A DNA stretch of 64,000 bases from Quillaja saponaria (Eukaryota; Streptophyta; Magnoliopsida; Fabales; Quillajaceae), in the NCBI GenBank assembly GCA_029379385.1, contig CM055611.1, positions 11,354,062 to 11,418,061 of the forward strand. Direction: 5' to 3'. The notes beneath the pieces are model-generated. The model saw nothing but the letters and a program-made list of their open reading frames with translations. It made no database searches and had not been told where the DNA came from. This document shows positions 46,380-60,000 of this stretch, one piece after another. The translations under genes were made by a program, and so were the position numbers. Numbering within the stretch: the stretch's first letter is position 1; every line of letters starts with the position of its first letter.

Positions 46380-47610
46380 TACTACCTAGGTAGTCACAAC
46401 ACAAGCTTGTCTAGTACATGTCGCACATGGCCACTTGCCCTGCTATAGGGGTAGTTGACATAGGTCTTGACATGATGGCATTTTTGTAAATAGCTATTAT
46501 GCCAACTGAAAAAAATGATGTTTCCTCGTGCCAGAAGGAGCCAGAAGGATTTTGGCACAAAAAGCTCTTTAAAGGAGGGTATATAGTCAACAAAATCAAA
46601 GTTGTATGTGAGCTTATCAAGTGAGTATTGAATGCCTACATGTTGCTTGTAACTTTCCCTACACCAAGCTATTGTTGCCTATATCGTAGCCTTTTTATAA
46701 ACATGTTGCTAGCATTGTTATTTGACTGTTTTCAATTAATGAGAAGTTGAAGCCCTTTCTTGTAAATAATGTGATATTTGCTCTTCTTGTTGCTTACTTG
46801 CTTACTTCCTTGAGCACTAGCCTTGCAAGTTGACACACAAGCGGCATTTGAGAAGCTAACTTGCTACCCATGAAGGCATAACAAGTGCTACACCAGTGTC
46901 TTTGCGTGCTAGCAAAGTTGGTCCTTGACATTTGGTGTCAGAGCTATGTTACGAATTGTTGAGGAAGTAGCATTTGGTTTCAGTCATGATGAAGAATATG
47001 ACAAACCTGCAGAAGTTTGATAGGATTGACTCACAGCTGGTGAGCTTTCTAGAGTGCCTGACTCCATGATAAAGATATAGGCATTATTAAGGGAGTATGA
47101 AATACCTGGATTGATTGAAAGGGTGACTGCCTTGAAGATTTAGTCAACCGCATGCGGGCACTTAACAGGACCAAAAGTGTCCTAAGGTGTAGTTGATACT
47201 ACTGCTAGACTCGATAAGCTAGTTGGTAGCATCAACCAAGTCCAAATACAACTAGAAGGCACGGTCTACACCAAGCATGGTGAATTTTTGGAAGATATGG
47301 CCATCATCAAAGATGAACTTGGTGAGATGAACACAAAGGACAACCTAACCATGAGAGCGTTGGGTAATGACAATCACAACCTATATGCTAAAGGTGTAGG
47401 ACAATGTCAGATGAAAGTTCCTGAGCCTCAGACCTATGGAGGGGCATGCGTTGCCAAGGAGTTGGAAAAAATTTTGTTCGACGTGGAACAATACTTTTGA
47501 GCAGTGAGAATAGGTTCAAAAGAAGTAAAGGTGACACAGCTACTATGTACTTTTCTGAGGATGCAAAGCATTGGAGAAGGACAAAATATGTTGACATGCA
47601 AGATGGTGAA
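46380..47610 (+). mobile_element. 5' part of a decayed gypsy-type retrotransposon
   Basis: An LTR-like region with TATA-like GAGGGTATATAGTCAAC (46576) leads to a primer site TGGTGTCAGAGC (46933-46944), one base different from the usual tRNA-Met site. A gag remnant follows. The element is cut at 47611 by the long-LTR copy C, and no 3' LTR is seen within the window. Confidence 0.6.
47180..47608 (+). pseudogene. Gypsy gag fragment
   Basis: The frame around 47190-47500 reads ...LDKLVGSINQVQ..., then VPEPQTYGGA and AKELEKILFDVEQYF, the conserved start of plant gypsy-type gag capsid. A TGA at 47498 replaces an expected Arg codon, probably CGA to TGA. After a frameshift near 47530 the text resumes as ATMYFSEDAKHWRRTKYVDMQDG. 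The CpG-type mutation fits a methylated, silenced copy. Confidence 0.75.
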
Positions 47611-49290
47611 TGTTATAACCCGAAAGTCTCACATATATTTTAGAATGTAGTACGTAAACTATCGTGATTACGTAAATAATAAATTTTCATAAAATAAACT
47701 AAAATAAGAGAGTATTTGGATATATATATGTATATTGATTTTCACTTCTTATTGGTTGACTTGGAACATGAAATTTATTTGAGTAAATTTTATTTATGTG
47801 TACATCTAGTTTGTAATTAAAATAAAAGTAATATATAAACTAGAAAATTATTCATGACATAAATATGTATACATTTATATTTCTAGTATGAATGTTCACC
47901 ATAAATTTTAAAGCAAAGTTTTGGACCATAGGTTTATATTTTTATATTGTGGCTTTGACTTTCTTTTCCTCCTCATCTTAACCGACTTGCCTATTTCTCC
48001 CTATTCTAATTTTTCTATTGTGCCTTTGTTTCCTATGTCCTATGTTTTGCTTCTTCTTGGTGAGTCTTTTCTTCTCCTTCCATTTATTGGTTGTAATAAC
48101 TTGGTTTTGGGTTGAATTTAGGAGCTAAAATCCAGGTGGGGTGGATGGAAGATGGTAGCACTTGCTATTGTTTCCTTTAGCCTCCCCTGTTCTTAGATTT
48201 TTCCCCCTTCCAAAGCTTCAGTTCAACAGAGGCACTTGATGGGGTAGAAGGACTTAAAGTGCAGGGACAACAGCTTGTGTCCTGCACCTTGCTCTACCGT
48301 CCCCTCTTCTTGGTAAGGTAACTATTTAGCTGAAAGCAATTTGCCATCACCAACCCGTGAGCCTTATTTTTTTCATGTAGACATTTGAGGGTTGGTAGTT
48401 TATAGGGTTAAGGGAGTAAGAATATGATTTATAACCAAAAAGTTTAGTTTAAGGTTTTAATTATGGAAATCAAATGAGGTTTTAGGAATTTTGTTAGTTT
48501 GCATATAGGTTGTGCATGAAATTTTGGATTATTAGTGAGTTAGTTTAGGGTTTCATGTAGGATTTTAATTGATGGTGATTAAAAGGTTAAGAAAAACAAG
48601 AAATCTATATACTAACTATGGGAATTAGAATAGGAAAACTTGAACTTTAATTGTATTCATGGTGGAATTATGTAATTCAAGTCCTTGATAATTCTAGGTA
48701 ATTAAAGTTAAGTTGAATTCAATAAGTGGAACTTGAATAGTATAAAAGTATTAGAATTTGTTGATTCCTTTATAAGATATGTATATATATGAGCACATAT
48801 ACATGAATTAAGATAATATACATTTATAAGGTGTGTTATAAAATTATAAAAGTTGAGTTATATAAGTTTTATTGGTTAAATCGTTAATTAGGAAACATGA
48901 AAATTGACTAAGTAAATGTTAAATTAATAATTGGAGTATAGGTAAAGTTAAATTAATAAGTTGTATGCAATTTGTTGGTGCATATATAAATATATAAGTG
49001 TATGCAAGGAGGGAAACAAAACATACTTTAGATTTCTGGAAAAAATTTAAAATGAATTAGTTACCAAAAAGCATATTAAGTAAATATATGTGAAATTTAA
49101 AGAATTGTGAAATGATATTTTAAATGATATATAAATTTATGATTTTCAACTCTGGAGCATATCGAGGATATTCTGACACTCTCGAATACTAGATAGAATG
49201 ACGAACCACATCTTTGAACTTTGTGAGTATAGTACATGCTCTTTGGTTGCTAGATTAGTACGTGGTGCTTAATTTGAGTTATTTGCATTA
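47611..49290 (+). repeat. Long-LTR-like copy C inserted in gag
   Basis: It begins TGTTATAACCCGAAAGTCTC directly within the gag text. Its distal part (49135-49280, CTCTGGAGCATATCGAGGAT to TTTGGTTGCTAGATTAG) matches copy B, and GGTTGACTTGG near its start matches copy A. The right end is not resolved; it lacks the GGGCGCGTAAATGCCCG block of A and B, so it is probably truncated. Confidence 0.5.
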
Positions 49291-50540
49291 TGTTTGAAAC
49301 CAAGTTTACATTTTGTTTCTTAAAGAGATTCAAGAAAAAACTTTTCTTAATTTCTTTCACTTTGTAAAGATTCCTTAAACAAGACGTACTTGTTTCAAAA
49401 GGCCATGGGATATTCATACTCTTTATTGAGGATGATGAATTCTTCGTCTATCATTCATCTACCTTTATATGTTTCACTACATATCCAACTATCACTCATG
49501 AATCATCTTTTTAAAAAGACAAGTGGAATGACAATAAAATGTGTAGATCCACATATAAGGTAATAAGAAGGTCTTAAGTCAAAAGGATTACTTACACCAC
49601 CAACGTTTTGAGAACCTCTATTGATATATGAGTAAAGACTCCAAATGATTTTTTGTGTTGGGTTAATTTATTGTACTTGTTCAACTAACAAGCACCCATT
49701 GACACAACATATGGTAGTCTGGTAGAATCATCAATATCCCTATTCATGATGATTCATTAACTAGAAATGATTTAGAATAATACTATATGTATGACATATC
49801 TCACAAGTATAATCAACATCATAATTATGTATACATAATTATTATTATTATAGGGACTTTAAATATGGTTATAATAAATCTCATTTAAACTCCTAGACAA
49901 TTCGATAGCTTGCTAATACATTGATTGGATTTTTATGTGTTTGGTTAGGAGCAACACTTTGTTGAAACAAGAAGGAGGCTCTAAGCATCCATGCTAAACA
50001 AACAAGCTACTTGCATGATAAAATAAAGCTTCATACCTAATTTTTCTAAACTTAACTTTTATTTAAATGTGTGATTAACTGATGCACCTTTGATTCCTGT
50101 TGTATGAAATTTTAATTTATTCCATTGCATTAAATGTGATGCATCATACCTAATTTTTCTAACAATTATTGGGTTTTGTATTGCTTTTATGTTTTTAATG
50201 TTTTGCATAAGTTTTTGAGTTTTGTGAATTGTTTGTAATGATTTTGAGGGTTTTGAGGCTTGAATCGATGTTGTTTACAGTTTGGGATGATTTGACAATG
50301 AGTTTAGCATGTTATTTCTAAAATGAGGTTAAATAAAAAAAAAAAAAAAAAATACATAACTGGTATTACCAACAATTCTTGGTATAGTAAGGGTATGGTG
50401 AGAGAAATCAGATTATTTCCTAAAATGACTAGAGAGAGGTGAGGAAAAAGCGAGGGACTACATATTGAATTTCCAGTATGGCTAGTGCTGCTGAGGTTGA
50501 GTATATAAATTTGTAACTTACCCTGTTACAGAATCTTGTT
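49291..50540. other. Repeat-derived DNA, no gene
   Basis: Non-coding, with an A21 run near 50335. The style resembles non-coding retroelement DNA, but no LTR pair or motif can be placed. Confidence 0.3.
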
Positions 50541-51131
50541 GGATTCACAACATATTGTGCAAGCTATATGTTCATCTACCTTTTTCTATAGTAGTTCACT
50601 ACGATAATAATAGTGCCACCCACATAGCTTTGAACCCGGTTCAACATGCTCGTGCTATACATATTGAAAGTGATGTTCATTTTGTTAGAAAATGTGTTCA
50701 GTAAGATGAAGTTATTATTTAATATGTTATTCTTATTCGATTAATCAGTTATTCAAAAGATCTATCAGGCTATGATGAAGTGAATGATTTGATCACTGGA
50801 TATTTGATACTTTCTTCAACTTGGAATCAATTCTCGAACATTCTTTCATTTATCATATAAAAAATAAATAGATATTTTGATCATCATTAAGCATTTGAGA
50901 TAATATTTCAGTACGTATACGTAGCGTATGTATATAGGTTCATCCTTAATCCTTTCTTTTTTGGAGTTTTGATGGAAAGATTCCTTCCTAACCCTGATAA
51001 ACTTGCAGACATTTTTTTCAAGGCATTGTCATCATCCAATTCAAAAAACAAAAATTGTTACAACCTGAATGTGCAATTCCCCTTGCTCAACTTGAAGGAG
51101 ATAATATATTTTAATCTTATTAATATAGTTA
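50541..51131 (+). pseudogene. Copia RNase H / 3' pol remnant
   Basis: The + frame at 50600-50705 reads ...SATHIALNPVQHARAIHIE and SDVHFVRKCVQ then a stop, matching the end of Ty1-copia RNase H (family pattern DNxSAIxIAxNPVxHxRTKHIEIDxHFVR). At 50997-51030 DKLADIFFKAL matches the following QLADIFTKAL motif. Frames are broken and flanking LTRs are not recognised. The remnant stops where the Helitron appears to begin. Confidence 0.75.
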
Positions 51132-51719
51132 TCTACCCAATATACTAAGCGTGCCTTTTGGTTATGCGAGAGCTTCCCTCACTGTACATTCTATAGTAGT
51201 CAGTAGGGATTCTCTCACAAACCCAACTATTCATTCAGTTTCACATCTTTTTTTTTTTTTTTTTTGGCAATTTCTCTTCTCCTTCCCCTATGGCAGTCAG
51301 ACAACAAATCTCCACCAAACAAGGAGAATATATGCATCTACCAATTTAATGCTTTGCTAGCTCACCCATTCCTTCTTCTAGGTCCTATCCACCCTATTAC
51401 TTTCTTCCCCAAATTTAGCTTAGTTGCTCCCCCCAAATTTATGCTCTTCGTACTATTGCAGATAAGAGTTGCCATGTTTCATTTGACTGGTTACAAGATT
51501 GGCCAACCACATCTCACCTCTGCCCAAACTTTTTTGCTTTGCATTTTTGCTATTTCACAGCAATTGCAACTGCAAACTTTCTTTCTTCTACAAAATGATA
51601 GAATTTCAATTTTCCCCAAATTGTATGCTTTGGTTCATCTCTAGTTGGGACTTGTCATATGGTTCAACGTACCTTCATTCCAACCTCAAAATTACTACGA
51701 TTTTTTGTAAGTTACTTAA

Positions 51720-52027
51720 TCATGTCATGGAACTCTTTCTATCTATGGTTGATATTGTAGTTCACTATTTTGTTTTGGTAACTCCGTTTTTCTAGAAAAT
51801 TAGTCAGATAAGAGAAAGAAAAGAAATAGGAATTGTTCAATATTATGATTACTTGTTGTTCTAGAAGAAAAGAAATGAGAATTGTTCAATATTATGATTG
51901 CTTGCTATTCTAGAATCATGCTCATGCATGGAAATTTGAGGAGAGGAGCAGTAGTGTGCTTATTGAAATGTTTTTTTAACAGTCTCACTATTCAATAAAT
52001 TTTTTTTTTGACTTTCTATATTATGTT

Positions 52028-52062
<35 letters not shown>

Positions 52063-53060
52063 AAAAAATACAGAGCACTACTGAAGGATGTTGAAGTTTC
52101 TCCAGTTGAGACTAGGTATATGGTTCAACATACCTTCATTCCAAGCTCAGAATTACTCTGATATCTTGGTAAGTTACTTAAATCATGGAACTCTTTCTAT
52201 CTTTGGTTGCTTTTGTAATTCACCTTTTTCTTTTGGTAACTCTATTTTCCTAGAAAATTAGTCCGATAAGAGAAAGAAAAGAAATGGGGATTGTTTAATA
52301 TTATGATTACTTGCTGTTCTAGAATTATGCTAATGGAAAATTGAGGAAAGGAATAGTAGCATGCTCATGGAATTATTGATTTTAATAGTCACATTGTTTA
52401 ATAATTCTTTTTTTGACTTTTTATATTATGTTCAGAAAAAAGAAAAAAGGATCACTACTAAAGGATGCTGAAGTTAGTAACCAGAAGAACTTTTGAACCA
52501 ACTCTATTAATGTTGCTGTTACAATTCAGCCTCTAATCGTAAGGTTTCTTACCCTACCCTTCACTTATGAGTTATGAGAGTAGTTGTGTGTTAAGGAATA
52601 AAACATTGGTTTTGATGGTAACAGTGTCATTGCTCAATAATTTTATTTTTATTTTTAACTTTCTATATTATGTTTAGCAAAAAAAGAAAAAGAAAAAAAA
52701 GATCACTACTGAAGGATGCTAAAGTTAGTAACCTGAATAACTTTTGAACCAACTTATTGATGTTGCTGTTACAATCCAACCTCTAATCGTAAGGTTTCTT
52801 GCTCTGCCCTTCACTTATGATTTATGAGAATAGTTGTGTTAAGCAATAAAACATTGGTTTTGATGGTAACAGTGTCATTGTTCAATAATTTTTTTTTTTT
52901 TTCTGACTTTCTATATTATGTGCAGCCAAAAAAAAAGAAAGAAAAAATTATCACTACTGAAGGATGCTGAAGTTAGTAACCTGAAGAATGGTTGTAAGGT
53001 TCCTTGCTTGCCCCTTCACTTATTATCCATGAGAATAGTTGTATGTTATGGAATAATAAA
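51720..53060. repeat. Tandem array in the Helitron leader, about 250-bp unit
   Basis: CACTACTGAAGGATGCTGAA-type starts occur at about 52075, 52452, 52703 and 52949, giving spacings of 251 and 246 between the last three. Each unit ends in TTGACTTTCTATATTATGT followed by an A-rich run. The block TAGTCAGATAAGAGAAAGAA is also duplicated (51800 and 52260). Further diverged starts occur at 57523 and 59311. Includes an A29 run at 52032-52060. Confidence 0.75.
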
Positions 53061-53089
53061 TTAAGCATTTTACATTGGTTTTGATGGTA

Positions 53090-54478
53090 ATAGTAATGAT
53101 GTTGGTGGTGGCAGTTCTATTCTTTATACATGGAGGTGCTAGCAAGGTATAAGACACCACATTTCCGGCATGCTAGGCAAGGCCTTTCAAACAAATTGAA
53201 TTGCTGGTACATATATTAATAAATGTTAGATTTCTATTATAAGTTTTACGCAACCTTTCACAGAATCCAGGGGAAGAGAAAAAAAAAAGTTAATGCCTTT
53301 GCCAAGCTTGTGAGATGAATTTGATGTGTGTAGTTTCAAAGTTTTATTTTTTTTTCCTTTTTTTGGGATGTACCATAGCATTGTCTTGTTGATAGCCATA
53401 TAAAAGCATAAATGTGTAACTTCAAAGGGAATTGAAGGTGTGTGCAAGAAATATGTTTGATCTCAAAGGGTTTCATGGGTTTAGGTGGAGATTTATTGAC
53501 AATAAGTTCTTTAAAGCTTTTCAGATGATGTTGAGCTTGCCAATACTTTATAATTATTTGCTATATCTCTTAATTATTTTATAATTATTCTTTTTTTTTT
53601 TTTGTCATCTTCTTATGCTCAGTTTTTCTCTATGTCTATATATAGCTTGCTTGATTTTTTTCTAGCTCTTTGATGTCTATTTTGTTGTTATGGTGGTGGT
53701 GTTGGATAATGGTTCTACTCTTTTATATATTTTTTAATGTTTGTGTTAGTTGGCATATCACTTTCGGGTCTAGATTCCAATGCCTTTCAAAATGCTACTT
53801 TCTGCTTCTTTCTTTGGGTTTTTATTGTTGTTATTGCTCTTGGATGTTATGATAGATTATTATGCAACTTGCATTTCTTCTTTTTTTTTTAATTTTGTTT
53901 TTATTTATGCTATACCCTTTCAAAATCCTACTTTTTGTTTTTATTCACCTATTATCCAGGAGAATAGTTGTATGATATGGACTAATAAATTAAGCATTTT
54001 ACGTTGGTTTTGATAGTAATAATGGTGATGTTGGTGGTGTTAGTTCTATTCTTTATATGTGGCGTTGCTAGCAAGGTCGACAACACATTTCCAACATGCT
54101 AGGCAAGGCCTTTTGAACAAATTAAATTGCTGGTACGTATATGAAGAAATGTTAGATTTTTATTATAAGTTTTATACTGCCTTTCACAAAATCCAGGGGA
54201 AGATAAAAAAAGAAGTTAATGCCTTTGCCAAGCTTCTGAGATGAATTTGATGTGTGTAGTTTTAACTTTTTATTTTATTTTTCCTTTTTTTGGGATGTAC
54301 TATAACATTGCCATGTTGATAGCCATATAGAAGCATAAATGTGTAACTTCAAAGGGAATTGAAGGTGTGTGCAAGAAATAGGTTTGATCTTAAAGGCAGT
54401 GGTAGAGCTAGACATTTATTTTTGGGGGGCAGACTAAAATTTTATGTAAACCTAATCAATTACAATAACTGCCAAAAA

Positions 54479-54538
<60 letters not shown>

Positions 54539-56700
54539 ACTAAATAACTTACAAGACATAATAAAAGTTTATAAGTTACAAAAGTTAAAAGACAAATAAA
54601 TATCCTCCAAATACATCTTGAGTTGCTTAAATGAAATCTAAAATTGTGAGCTACTCTCTTTCAAATTAACAAATTGATATTTATATTTTTTTTTCATAAT
54701 TATTTATTTTAAACTAATGAGAAATAAATATAAATTAAAAGATAGATTCTTCAATTTCACTATTGGACACACTCAATAATTGTCCTGAAAGAAAATTTTG
54801 AAATAAAAAGAAACTCAAATTACATTAAATTTTTATATACTTTGGGTTTAATAATATAATCTTTAAAATAAAGTTTTACCTATTTTTTAGGTAAAAATCT
54901 ATTATCTCCTTTAAACCTAGACAATGGGCCCTCTCTAATATTAAGAGAGCTTCACTCAAAATCATTTTTGGTGGCTGATGGTTGGCGACACAAATTACAA
55001 GGTGAAGACAAGAGAAACCTTAATGTTTTATAAGAATCCTATTGCATATTAGGCTTTAAGTTTTAACCAATTAGTCTTGTAGTATAAAAAGTGATAATAT
55101 TATTCAGTTTTTACTTTTGGAGGGGTCATGGTATTAAATAAGAGAAAATAAAAAGCTAAAAACTAATTTTACATTATAATACTAATATTTTTGAAAAATT
55201 TGGGGGGCCATGGCCCCTTCTATTCCCTTAAAGGGTCCTCCATTGCTTAAAGGGTTTCATGAGTTTAGGTAGAGATTTGTTGACAACAAGTTCTTTAAAG
55301 CTTTTCAGCTGATGTTGAGCTTGCCAATACTTTATAATTATTCACTCTGTCTCAATTACTTTATAATTATTCTTTTTTTTTTTTTTAATCATTGTTTCTC
55401 TGCTTCTTATTCTCAGTTTTCTCTATGTCTATATGTAGCTTGCTTAATTTTTTTTCCAGCTCTTTAATGTCCATTTGGTTGCTGTGGTGGTGGTGTTGGA
55501 TAATTGTTCAACTCTTTTATATATTTTTTAACATTTGTGTTAGTTGGCATATCACTTTTGAGTTTATATTCCCATTGCCTTTCAAAATCCTACTTTATGC
55601 TTCTTTCTTTGGGTTTCATTGTTGTTATTACCCTTGGATGTTATGATAGATTATTATGCAGTTTGCATTTTTTTTTTAAATTTTATATTTTGTTTTTATT
55701 AATGCTATACCCTTTCAAAATCCTACTTTATGTTTTTATTCACTTATTATCCATGAGAATAGTTGTATGATATGGAATAATAAATTAAGCATTTTACATT
55801 GGTTTTGATGGTAATAATGGTCATGTTGGTGGTGGCAGTTCTATTCTTTATAAGCGAAGTTGCTAGCAAGGTATTGGACACCGCATTCCTGGCATGCTTG
55901 GCAAGGCCTTTTGAACAAATTGAATTACTGGTACATATTTGAAGAAATGTTAGATTTCTATTATAAGTTATACACAGCCTTTCACAAAATCCAGGGGAAG
56001 AGAAAAAAAGAAGTTAATGCCTTTACCAAGCTTATAAGACAAATTTGATGTATGTAGTTTCAAATTTTTATTTTTTTCATTTTTCTAGTATGTACTATAG
56101 CATTGCCATGTTGATAGCCATATAAAGGCATAAATGTGTAACTTCAAAGGGAATTGAAGGTGTGTGCAAGAAATAGGTTTGATCTCAAAGGGTTTCATGA
56201 GTTTAGGTGTAGATTTGTTGACAAAAAGTTCTTTAAAGTTTTTGAAGCTGATGTTGAGCTTGTCAATGCTTTATAATTATTTGCTCTGTCTCTTAATCAA
56301 TTACTTTATTATTCCCTTTTTTGTCATTTTTTTCCTTTGCATCTTATTCTCAGTTTTTTTTCATCTATATGTAGGTTGCTTTATTTTTTTTTTTTCAACT
56401 CTTTGATGTCTATTTGATTGTTGTGGTGGTGGTGTTGGATAATGGTTCAACTCTTTTATATATTTTTTAGTGTTAGTGTTAGTTGGCATATCACTTTCGA
56501 GTCTATATTTCCATTGCCCTTTCAAAATCCTACTTTATGCTTCTTTCTTTGGGTTTTCATTGTTGTTATTGCCCTTGGTTGTTATGATAGATTATTATGC
56601 AACTTGCATTTTTTTTTTTTTAATTTTGTATTTTTTACTTATTTATGCTATGCCTTCAAGATTCTACTTCACCTCTTATTAACTTCTGTCATTGCTTCCG
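53090..56700. repeat. Three tandem copies of a 0.9-kb unit
   Basis: Copies begin near 53090, 54006 and 55811 with GATGGTAATA...GTTCTATTCTTTATA and share CATGCTAGGCAAGGCCTTT, CCTTTCACAAAATCCAGGGG, GGGAATTGAAGGTGTGTGCA and GTTAGTTGGCATATCACTTT. The middle copy is enlarged by the 849-bp hAT insert. Hydrophobic frames that recur in each copy (53670, 55392, 56418) follow from the DNA duplication. Confidence 0.85.
54397..55245. mobile_element. Non-autonomous hAT element with 8-bp target duplication
   Basis: The left end CAGTGGTAGAGC and the right end (reverse complement CAATGGAGGACC) resemble the CAGTGGCGGA ends of plant hAT elements. It is flanked by CTTAAAGG at 54389-54396 and 55246-55253. The sister copies at about 53460 and 56180 show the uninterrupted site (GATCTCAAAGGGTTTCATG), confirming the boundaries. 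The 849-bp interior has a poly-A/(TA)n tract (54475-54530) and no transposase. Confidence 0.88.
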
Positions 56701-57064
56701 GGTCTTATTGTAAATATTGCATTTTTATTATCAGAAGGAAGGTGTGGTGTTAATAATACAATGACTATTTATACATTCATTAAGTTTTTTTTATGAAGTT
56801 TTCAATTAATTCTTGCATATATTAACTTTTTTTTTTTTTTTTTCCTTGGGTGTGTTCAATTTTTTCAACTAATTCTTTTAAGGAATCATGCTCGTGATAG
56901 TTGTTAAAAAAATTTACAACAACAATGATACAAAGACATTTATATTTCTGTTCTTCATCTTTTGTTAGATATTTATTTTAGCTCATGAGCTTTAAGATGT
57001 GGTACAGATTTGTCACATTAATAAGATAGTGAGATTTTATGTTTTTTGATGCAAGTTTGTGTAG

Positions 57065-60000
57065 AGATGAGTTGTAAACAAGGTGAAAGTTTTTTTTGTC
57101 ATCATTGTGTTATCTTAGCCTCTGCTGCACATTCTAATATTGCAGGAAAAAGTTCTTCCAAATCTTTATTTTTATTTTTTACTTACCTTAATAACTATGA
57201 TGTGTGAACAACATAATCTTCTGCATTCTTTGTTATTATTATTATTTTTGTTTATTATTGATTAACATCATTGGTTGTATCATTCCTGATATTGCTTTAT
57301 CACAAAGTTTGTTTGTACCAAACATTAGCTTCTTGGTCCGCTTATGTGGGATAGCAGTAGTACTTACACTTGGTCATGTTTTATACCTTTTTTGTTATAG
57401 TAATGCATGTTACTAACATGAAGCTTTTGAACTAATTCTTGAATATGTTTTTTTTTTTTCCTAGGTATGTTTTAAAAACTTATTTCTTTTTGACTTTCTA
57501 TATTTTGTAAAAAAAAAAAAAAAATACTACTGAAGGATGATGGAGTTAGTAAGCTGATGAATGGTTGTAAAGTTGAACAAATTTTATTTATTCTATTGTA
57601 ACAATTTAGCTTCTAATCGTGAGGTCCTTGCTCTCCCTTCGCCTATGATTTGTTCGATTTTTACTAATTTTTCTTCAACAACTTTACAGTTTAAGCTAAA
57701 GTTGGTGCTGTTAGTATCTTATATAGAGCATTAAAACCATGGATGAGTTTTAAAATCATGATTGTAAAGCTCAACCAATTCATTAACTGTGATGCTACAA
57801 ATCAACTTCTAATTGGTGAGATTTTTTAAGATGCCTTTCAAATATGATTTGTATTGCTTTTCTACACATTGCATCTTTTTTACTTCAACAATTTTACTTA
57901 ATTCATGATAGAGGATTTATGCAAAGTTGATACTAGTAGTGGCTTTGGGAACGCTTTAGAACTATTACACATACTAGAACATGAATATTTATCATAACAT
58001 TATTTTAATTAATAGAAGTTTAGCTATTAATAATCTCTAGTTAGTCAGGGTTTTAAAGTCACTTCTCGTAAATGATTTCATTCTCTTTCATTATGGTTGT
58101 TCAAAAATTTTACATTTTATAACATAGTTGGTATGGGTAGTAGCTTTTCAAAACTGACCAAAACTATTATTTCTAGCAATAGTACAAAGACATTGATATT
58201 TCTATTATTCGTGTTTTTGTGAGATGTTTATTTTAGCTCATTAGCCTTAAATTCAGTATAGAATGATCATATTAACAAGACAATGACTTTTTTTTTTTTT
58301 TTTTTTTAATACAAGTTTATGTAAAGATGCATAAATATAAACAAGATGGAAGTTTTTAGTCCTTATTATGCTATCTTGGCCTTTGCTACACCTTTTAATA
58401 TTACAGGAAAAAATGGTTCTTCCAAATCATTTTTTTTTTCCTTATCTTAATGACTACGATGTATTGAACACAATTTTTTTGCATTCTTTTTTTGTATTAA
58501 ATTTTTTTGTTTATTAGTGATTTTCATCATTGGTTGTCAAATTTAGCTTATCATTCTTGATGTTGCTCTATTAAAAAATTTGTATACACTATACAGTAGG
58601 TAGTACTTGACCTGGATGATGTTTTGCACCCTTTTTTAGTGGTGGATGTTTCGTGCCTTTCTTATTAGGTCTCCATTATTGTTTTTCGTTTTAGGCTCTC
58701 TACCCTCCTTCTATGGGTCATCGAAAGTCAAAAAAACATAATACCCATTGTGTTAGTGAGGTTTCTACGCTAATTGGTTATGATGTTGGCACCATGGATG
58801 TTGCTAGAAATGTTGTTTCGCTCCATAGTTCTAATAGCAATCAAGAAATATGTGCCCCCTATAGATGCATGACTGTAAACAAAGTGAAAGTTTTTTAGTC
58901 ATCTTTGTGTTATCTTGGTCTCTGCTGCATATTCTAATATTACAGGAAAAAGTTCTTCTTCCAAACCTATTTTTTTACTTACCTGACTATGACGTGTAAA
59001 CAACATAATCTTCTGCATTCTTTGTTAATTTATTTATTATTGATTTACATCATTAGTTGTATCATTCTCGATGTTGCTTTATCACAAAGTTTGTTTGCAC
59101 CATACATTAGCTTCTTGGTCCACTTATATGGGATAGCAATAGTACCTAAACTTGGTCATGTTTTATACCTTTTTTGTTATAGTGAGGCTAATATGAAGTT
59201 TTCGAACTGATTCTTAAATATGTTCAATTTTTTTTCCTAGGTGTGTGTTAAAAACTTATTTCGTTTTGACTTTCTATATTCTATTTAGAAAAAATAAAAA
59301 TAAATAAATACTACTGAAGGATGATAGAGTTAGTAAACTGACGAATGGTTGAAAAGTTGAACAAATTTTTTTATTCTACTGTTACAATTTAGCTTCTAAA
59401 CGTGAGGTTCCTTACTTTCCCTCCGCCTATGATTTGTTGATTTTTGCTGTTTTTTTCTTCACCAACTTTACAATTTAAGCTAAAGTTGGTGCTACTAGTA
59501 CCTAATGGAGAGCATTAAAACCATGAATGAGTTTTAAAGAGTGCACAAGTTAGGAAACTAAGTGAATAATATTTTAAAGCTTAACCAATTCATTGATAAT
59601 GATGCTACAAATCAACTTCTAATTGGAGAGATTTCTTAAGATGCCTTTCAAATATGATTTGTATTACTTTTCTACTCATTGCATCTTTTTTGCTTCAACA
59701 ATTTTACTTAATACATGATAGAGGCTTTATGTAAATTTGCTACTGGTAGTGGCTTTGGGAATACTTTAGAACTATTACATATACTAGAATATGAATATTT
59801 ATCATAGCATTATTTTAATTAATAGAAGTTTAGCTATTAATAATCTCTAATTAGTTAGGGTTTTAAAGTCACTTCTCATAAATGATTTCATTCTCTTTCA
59901 TTATGGTTGTTCAAAATTTTACACCTTATAACATAATTTGGTATAGGTAGCAGCTTTTTCCAAACTGTCCAAATTTATTATTTCCAGCAATAGTACAAAG

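Noticed and set aside
51151..51795. Three overlapping + frames of 69-126 codons
   Set aside because: They overlap each other in different frames within the Helitron leader and start around a T17 run; no family resemblance.
53670..56753. Recurring hydrophobic frames with LWWWCWIMVQLFYIFF-type text
   Set aside because: Their similarity follows from the tandem DNA duplication, frames shift between copies, and they are T-rich translations without starts in common.
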